Source: Bacillus thermotolerans (GTDB taxonomy: Bacteria > Bacillota > Bacilli > Bacillales > Domibacillaceae). From it: a stretch of 64,000 nucleotides of DNA. The notes beneath the pieces are model-generated. The model searched no databases and was not told the DNA's origin. It saw only the letters and a program-made list of their open reading frames with translations. The stretch covers positions 1 through 64,000 of the forward strand of contig NZ_JWJE02000022.1 of the NCBI RefSeq assembly GCF_000812025.2, written 5' to 3'. Positions 60,495 to 64,000 of this stretch are shown here, piece after piece (the stretch's first letter is position 1; each line of letters starts with the position of its first letter). Both the position numbers and the translations under genes were made by a program.

Positions 60495-61775
60495 ATGAGT
60501 GTAGCAATTGCCGTCCTTGCAGTTCTGTTTTTGCTTATGATCATAGGCGTACCAATCGCTATTTCACTTATATGGGCTTCTATAGCAGGATTTCTTGCAA
60601 GTGTTTATTACGTGCCTTTAGAGGTAGTACCTCAAAGGCTGCTAACCTCTGTTGACTCATTTCCACTTCTAGCCATTCCTTTCTTTATGCTAGCTGGTGA
60701 ATTTATGATGGCAGGTAGTATGGGACAACGGATTGCTGGTTTCGCTTTTGCCACTGTGGGATGGATTCGCTCAGGCCTTGCACAGGTGTCTACATTGACC
60801 AGTATGTTTTTTGCTGGCATATCTGGTTCAGGAGCAGCTGATACAGCAGCAGTAGGAAAAATGATGATCCCTATGATGGATAAAAAAGGCTACGACAAAG
60901 GGTTTGCAGCTGCTACTGTAGCCAGCGCAGGTACTATTGCTGTCGTTATCCCTCCCTCCATTCCAATGATTGTTTATGGGGTGACTGCAGGCGTTTCTAT
61001 CGGTGACCTGTTTACAGCAGGCATTATTCCTGGGATTCTTATCGGGTTCTCTATTATGCTAGTCAATTATTGGGTAACCAAGAAACATAACTATTCAGAA
61101 GAAAAAGGAAAGTTTGAGTTCGTCTCGTTCAGGAAAGCATTTATTGAAGGAATACTCGCACTCATCTTGCCCTTGATCATTATCTTCGGGATCCGCGGCG
61201 GGATTTTTACACCAACTGAAGCAGGCGCCGTCGCAGCTGCCTATGCCTTTGTAATAAGCAAGTTTATTTACAAAGATATGCATTGGAAAGATGTCCCGCA
61301 TACATTTCTAAATGCAGCAAAGATGACAGCAATGGTTGTGTTCATCATAGCGGCTGCTAATCTCTTTGGATGGTTATTAACGGCTGAGCAGATTCCTCAA
61401 CAGCTTGCTGCTCTAGTGACAGGGATTTCCCAGCATCCATACGCTATACTTTTCATGTTTAACATTGTTTTCTTTATTGCCGGCTGCTTCCTTAATGCAT
61501 CCGCCGCAATAACTATTTTGACACCTCTACTTCTACCTGTAGCTATGAGTGTAGGAATAGATCCAGTATTCTTTGGAGTTGTAATGGTGGTTAACTTATC
61601 AATCGGTCTCATTACTCCACCGGTTGGTTTAGATTTATTTATCGTTAAAGGGATTGCTGATGTTTCATATGATAAGCTAGTGCGAGCTGTCACCCCATTT
61701 ATTCTCATCATGGTTTTAGACTTAATGATCATCACTTACATCCCTCAAATTTCTATGTTCTTAACGACTTTATAA
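60495..61775 (+). CDS. dctM: TRAP transporter large permease DctM
   Basis: A 426-residue protein with twelve or so helices, of the DctM family (VDSFPLLAIPFFMLAGEFM, MFFAGISGSGAADTAAVG, TVASAGTIAVVIPPSIPMIVYG, IGLITPPVGLDLF). It is the sodium-dependent import channel; AAGGAGGGAG precedes the ATG. Last gene of the dctPQM operon; the hairpin of element C, 88 bp on, may terminate it. Confidence 0.9.
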   Translation: MSVAIAVLAVLFLLMIIGVPIAISLIWASIAGFLASVYYVPLEVVPQRLLTSVDSFPLLAIPFFMLAGEFMMAGSMGQRIAGFAFATVGWIRSGLAQVSTLTSMFFAGISGSGAADTAAVGKMMIPMMDKKGYDKGFAAATVASAGTIAVVIPPSIPMIVYGVTAGVSIGDLFTAGIIPGILIGFSIMLVNYWVTKKHNYSEEKGKFEFVSFRKAFIEGILALILPLIIIFGIRGGIFTPTEAGAVAAAYAFVISKFIYKDMHWKDVPHTFLNAAKMTAMVVFIIAAANLFGWLLTAEQIPQQLAALVTGISQHPYAILFMFNIVFFIAGCFLNASAAITILTPLLLPVAMSVGIDPVFFGVVMVVNLSIGLITPPVGLDLFIVKGIADVSYDKLVRAVTPFILIMVLDLMIITYIPQISMFLTTL

Positions 61776-61810
61776 ATGAGAAGCAGGTTACAATGATTAG
61801 TTGTATAAGA

Positions 61811-61889
61811 GAAAGAGAACGATTTCTAAGCATAGACATAACATTTCCCTGTCCCCTAGCTCGCACGCTTGATTTCAAGCGTGCTTTTC
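61811..61889 (+). ncRNA. Repeated two-part RNA-like element, copy C
   Basis: The 5' half is degenerate, but AAGCATAGACATAACATTTCCC and CCCTAGCTC still align with the other copies. The terminator hairpin GCACGCTTGA-TT-TCAAGCGTGC (61863-61884) is perfect. Confidence 0.4.
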
Positions 61890-62250
61890 TATGCATTATT
61901 AAAGAAGAAAAGTTTATTAGAAGTTAAAAAGAAAAGATGAAAGGAAGAATAGGGGGCGGAATCCCTGCAGCCTGTACAGGGGCCCCTGCTGCCCTTATCC
62001 GGTTTATCTTAAATAGAGTGGATTGATTGGATGAGTTCAGCTTTTATAGCGATATCCAGGGCTGCGTGTTGTGTTGAACTACATGCTGAAAATAGGAAGA
62101 GTATAAGCGAACATTAAAAAGTTAAAACCTAGTTGATTTTCACTGATTTAAGTTTCAGTCTTCCGTTATTGTTTTCCTTAGATTGCGCGGCATTTGATGT
62201 TCTTCTCACAAAAAATTTATTAGACTAGCAGGTATAATTTTTCTTAAATC
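61890..62250. other. Intergenic with purine-rich tract
   Basis: AAAGAAGAAAAG, AAAAAGAAAAGATGAAAGG at about 61900-61950 follow copy C, as purine tracts follow most copies. No gene supported. TATAAT at 62233-62238 precedes copy D by 13 bp but has no clear -35. Confidence 0.4.
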
Positions 62251-62331
62251 GGGAAGAATAATAAATAACCATCGTTCTGTAACACTCCCTTTTCCCTATC
62301 TTGCACGCTTGATTTCAAGCGTGCTTTTTTT
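62251..62331 (+). ncRNA. Repeated two-part RNA-like element, copy D
   Basis: GGGAAGAATAATAAATAACC ... CTCCCTTTTCCCTATCTT, then GCACGCTTGA-TT-TCAAGCGTGC and TTTTTTT. Outer pairing GGGA with TCCC. The TATAAT just upstream would place a start near the first G. A purine tract (AAAAGAAAAGAAGAAAAAAAG) follows. Confidence 0.5.
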
Positions 62332-62444
62332 ATATGTTTAAGAGCATCTTTAAAAGAAAAGAAGAAAAAAAGAAATAAATAAAAAATGTACGCTATGACG
62401 ACTTTCCAGCATGAACGAAGGTATGAAGCCTTTTTATTGAAAGC

Positions 62445-62642
62445 CTATTTTCCTTTTTCTTTATACCTTGACCAGTTGATCCAGCTCAGCGACAAGAAGC
62501 CCGCCGCCATGATAAGAAGTTGCATGGGGTCACTGTTGAGGTCGAACAGAATACCGATACCGGCAGCGAACGGAATGAGTGTGAGAGAAATGAGTGCTAA
62601 CCATTTATAGATGTTTAGGTTATCCTTTTTGTCACTATTCAT
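62445..62642 (-). CDS. Small two-helix membrane protein (65 aa)
   Basis: MNSDKKDNLNIYKWLALISL then TLIPFAAGIGILFDLN and a second helix (MQLLIMAAGFLSLSWINW) before a basic end. AAAAGGGAG precedes the ATG at good spacing. No family recognised. It lies between RNA-like elements D and E. Confidence 0.6.
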   Translation of the reverse strand: MNSDKKDNLNIYKWLALISLTLIPFAAGIGILFDLNSDPMQLLIMAAGFLSLSWINWSRYKEKGK

Positions 62643-62726
62643 TTTTGCACTCCCTTTTAATTGTTTATATTCAGTATAATGATAGAAAAAATTTTAAAAG
62701 TTAAGAGGTATAAACTTTCGAAAATC

Positions 62727-62810
62727 GGGAAGAATATGGACAACGATAGTTCTGTAATACTCCCCTTTTCCCTACTTTGCACGCTTGAGATCAAGCGTGT
62801 GTTTTTTTTT
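62727..62810 (+). ncRNA. Repeated two-part RNA-like element, copy E
   Basis: GGGAAGAATATGGACAACG ... ACTCCCCTTTTCCCTACTT, then GCACGCTTGA-GA-TCAAGCGTGT and ten T residues. TATAAA at about 62709 precedes it, at a spacing similar to the TATAAT before copy D. Confidence 0.5.
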
Positions 62811-62930
62811 GCAAACATAATAGGAAATATTTTTTAGAAGAAAAGAAGAATAATATTTCCCTTCTTTTCTTGCTTTAAAGGATATTCAAGCAAAAAATAG
62901 GGTTTTATATGTATCAATCCTTCTTAGTGC

Positions 62931-63004
62931 GGGAAGAATAATAGACATCGGTAGTCATGCTATACTTCCCTGATTCACACGCTTGGTGTTAAGTGTGCTT
63001 TTTT
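62931..63004 (+). ncRNA. Repeated two-part RNA-like element, copy F
   Basis: GGGAAGAATAATAGACATCG ... GCTATACTTCCC: GGGAAG and CTTCCC pair perfectly (6 bp). Then CACACGCTT-GGTGTT-AAGTGTG, in which both arms have changed relative to the other copies while pairing is kept, and a T run. Confidence 0.5.
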
Positions 63005-63313
63005 AAAAGGGAGGTAAGCACTAAAAATTCCAGGCTTATTCACTTGTCGATGAGCCTGGAATTTATATGCTTGTCGGCAGACAGTTGTGTCGTTTTAGCT
63101 GTCCACAGCCGTGTGCTTTTCTCTTCGATAAAAAATTTTTTAAAAATGAAGAGATAAAGAAATATATTTTTCTTTTTAAGAAGCTGGCTTTTCTTTTGAT
63201 ATCAGTTGAGAAGATCATTGTTCTACATAAGAGTCTTACAATTTGCAGAGATGGGTGAAGGGTATGGAATCAACAAGCCCGGAAAGTTCCAAGTTCTTTA
63301 TTAAACGAGTAAT
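63005..63313. other. Intergenic region, no supported gene
   Basis: A hairpin (CAGGCTTATTCACTTGTCGATGAGCCTG, 63031-63058) may be a terminator. The 63-codon frame at 63067 has a Cys/Phe/Lys-biased composition and no ribosome site. Confidence 0.4.
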
Positions 63314-63475
63314 TTAACACCCAGTCTGGTGTCGAAAAATGAGCTTGTCGAGTTCTTGGCTGTATTTTAATGTGTCCGCATGGCCAAGGCCCTTAGATAA
63401 CCCTGCTACTATCATTTTCTTACGCAAGTTATTAATTTGATTTAACAGCTCATAACAGCTTTCCTGCATTTCCAT
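63314..63475 (-). CDS. Spo0E-like aspartyl-phosphate phosphatase (53 aa)
   Basis: A short gene encoding MEMQESCYELLNQINNLRKK, MIVAGLSKGLGHADTLKYSQ and ELDKLIFRHQTGC. The Spo0E-family signature (I..LR..M...G...G......L..SQELD.LI) is complete, including the SxxLD core. Such proteins dephosphorylate Spo0A-P and delay sporulation. GGAGAGAATG precedes the ATG. Copies of this small gene are common on Bacillaceae chromosomes and plasmids. Confidence 0.88.
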   Translation of the reverse strand: MEMQESCYELLNQINNLRKKMIVAGLSKGLGHADTLKYSQELDKLIFRHQTGC

Positions 63476-64000
63476 TTATCATTCTCTCCTATTTCATTTT
63501 CGCAGACAGCAAGTCCAATAGCAAAAATATACGGAATTTGGAGGCTTTTTGAAAGGCTTTCGACAGATCTTCCTAAAAACAGACACCAACTTTGTTCAAT
63601 GGGATAAAAGGGATTCTATCCGTTTGTTTGACCAAACAAACTAGTAAGCTAGCAAGCAAGGCCTGAAAGCAGGATGCAGGGTGATTATTCTCCGGCCAGC
63701 CAAGACCTTTCGGCAGCAACGAGATCTTTTTTGTCCGGAGGAAAAGGCAGCAAAAAAATTAAAGGAAACAACTAAAGTTCTTTAAAAGAAAACATGCTTT
63801 CTTCTAAAAAGCGAAAAATCTTTAGAATAAAAGAATAAAAGAAGAAAGTAAGAAAAGAAGAAAAAAGGTAAGTGTGCTTCCTGCTTCATTAGCAGATGGA
63901 TCTATCTAGGCAGAGAAGAATGATTAAGGACCTGCAGAGAGTGAATAATCCTCACTCTCTTGAACTATTCATCGCTTTATCGGCCGCTCTAACGTTAGAA
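63476..64000. other. Right-edge region, purine-rich tracts, no supported gene
   Basis: Contains purine-rich sequence at 63780-63870 (AAAAGAAGAAAGTAAGAAAA, AGAAGAAAAAAGG) like that upstream of parA, and a GAGAGTGA...TCACTCTC hairpin at 63938-63960. No frame with a ribosome site. Confidence 0.4.

Noticed and set aside
62386-62610. 74-codon plus-strand frame opposite the 65-aa membrane protein
   Set aside because: It is the antisense shadow of the better supported minus-strand gene with a good ribosome site.
63067-63258. 63-codon plus-strand frame
   Set aside because: Low-complexity Phe/Lys composition, no ribosome site; likely chance in AT-rich DNA.

Overview
The window looks like DNA from a low-GC, endospore-forming Bacillaceae. 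It holds a GerA-type germination operon, YjcZ-type sporulation peptides, a Spo0E-like phosphatase, a CitS/CitT-CitM citrate module and a Yxd/Bce-type peptide-detoxification module. The middle of the window reads as the replication and partition core of a large plasmid: two divergent replication-protein candidates flank a 650-bp region with ten copies of a TGCACGGGTAGGACG iteron (31.2-35.1 kb), and a ParA ATPase with a ribbon-helix-helix partner follows at 40.1-41.2 kb. The left edge is the 5' end of a 16S rRNA gene on the minus strand, preceded by three tandem rRNA-type promoters. If the contig is a plasmid, it is one that carries an rRNA operon, as reported for Bacillus megaterium pBM400. I cannot exclude an integrated plasmid.

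Layout. 0-0.4 kb: rrn leader and promoters. 0.4-7.6 kb: AEC transporter, citrate uptake and sensing (citM, citS-citT-yflP), luciferase-like monooxygenase. 7.7-12.1 kb: a secreted Cys-containing, bacteriocin-like precursor facing a tiny membrane protein, a dead gerC fragment, an intact IS3-family element, a vanadium haloperoxidase/PAP2-like enzyme. 12.6-14.5 kb: copper genes (CopC-like, Csp/YhjQ-like) and a PH-domain membrane protein. 14.7-18.9 kb: an HTH-coiled-coil protein, an ABC exporter with a LytTR-fused ABC regulator, a PepSY protein. 19-24 kb: zinc-ribbon protein, a frameshifted remnant and a yxdJKLM-like operon. 24.1-28.3 kb: a complete 3-hydroxybenzoate/gentisate catabolic operon. 29-30.2 kb: secreted endonuclease. 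30.9-35.1 kb: plasmid origin. 35.7-39.8 kb: a proline-racemase-family enzyme and a BrnQ carrier behind a sigma-54 promoter, with the matching enhancer-binding activator. 40.1-45.8 kb: partition genes, a YjcZ peptide and small metabolic or membrane genes. 45.8-50.2 kb: germination receptor operon. 51.3-52.3 kb: duplicated YjcZ peptides between copies of a short repeated RNA-like element. 52.4-61.8 kb: a C3-sulfonate (sulfolactate) catabolic island. 61.8-64 kb: four more copies of the RNA-like element, a small membrane protein and a Spo0E-like gene.

The most interesting unit is 52.4-61.8 kb. A TRAP transporter, two stereo-complementary 2-hydroxyacid dehydrogenase families, a split SuyA/SuyB-type sulfo-lyase and a YeiH-type putative sulfate/sulfite exporter together make a full import, racemisation, desulfonation and export route for sulfolactate. 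Four 21-bp dyads (TTGGTT...ACCAA) each sit 9-14 bp downstream of a recognisable sigma-A promoter and cover every transcription unit of the island. They are the likely operators of the FadR-type regulator encoded in it. Sulfolactate is a known major spore metabolite in Bacillus, so a spore-former carrying this island beside a germination receptor is suggestive.

A second unexplained signal is a roughly 75-85 nt element present six times (51.3, 52.3, 61.8, 62.25, 62.73 and 62.93 kb). Each copy has a GGGAAGAATAATA-like start, and every copy ends in a near-perfect CACGCTTG/CAAGCGTG terminator hairpin. Changes in the outer stem are compensatory in some copies.
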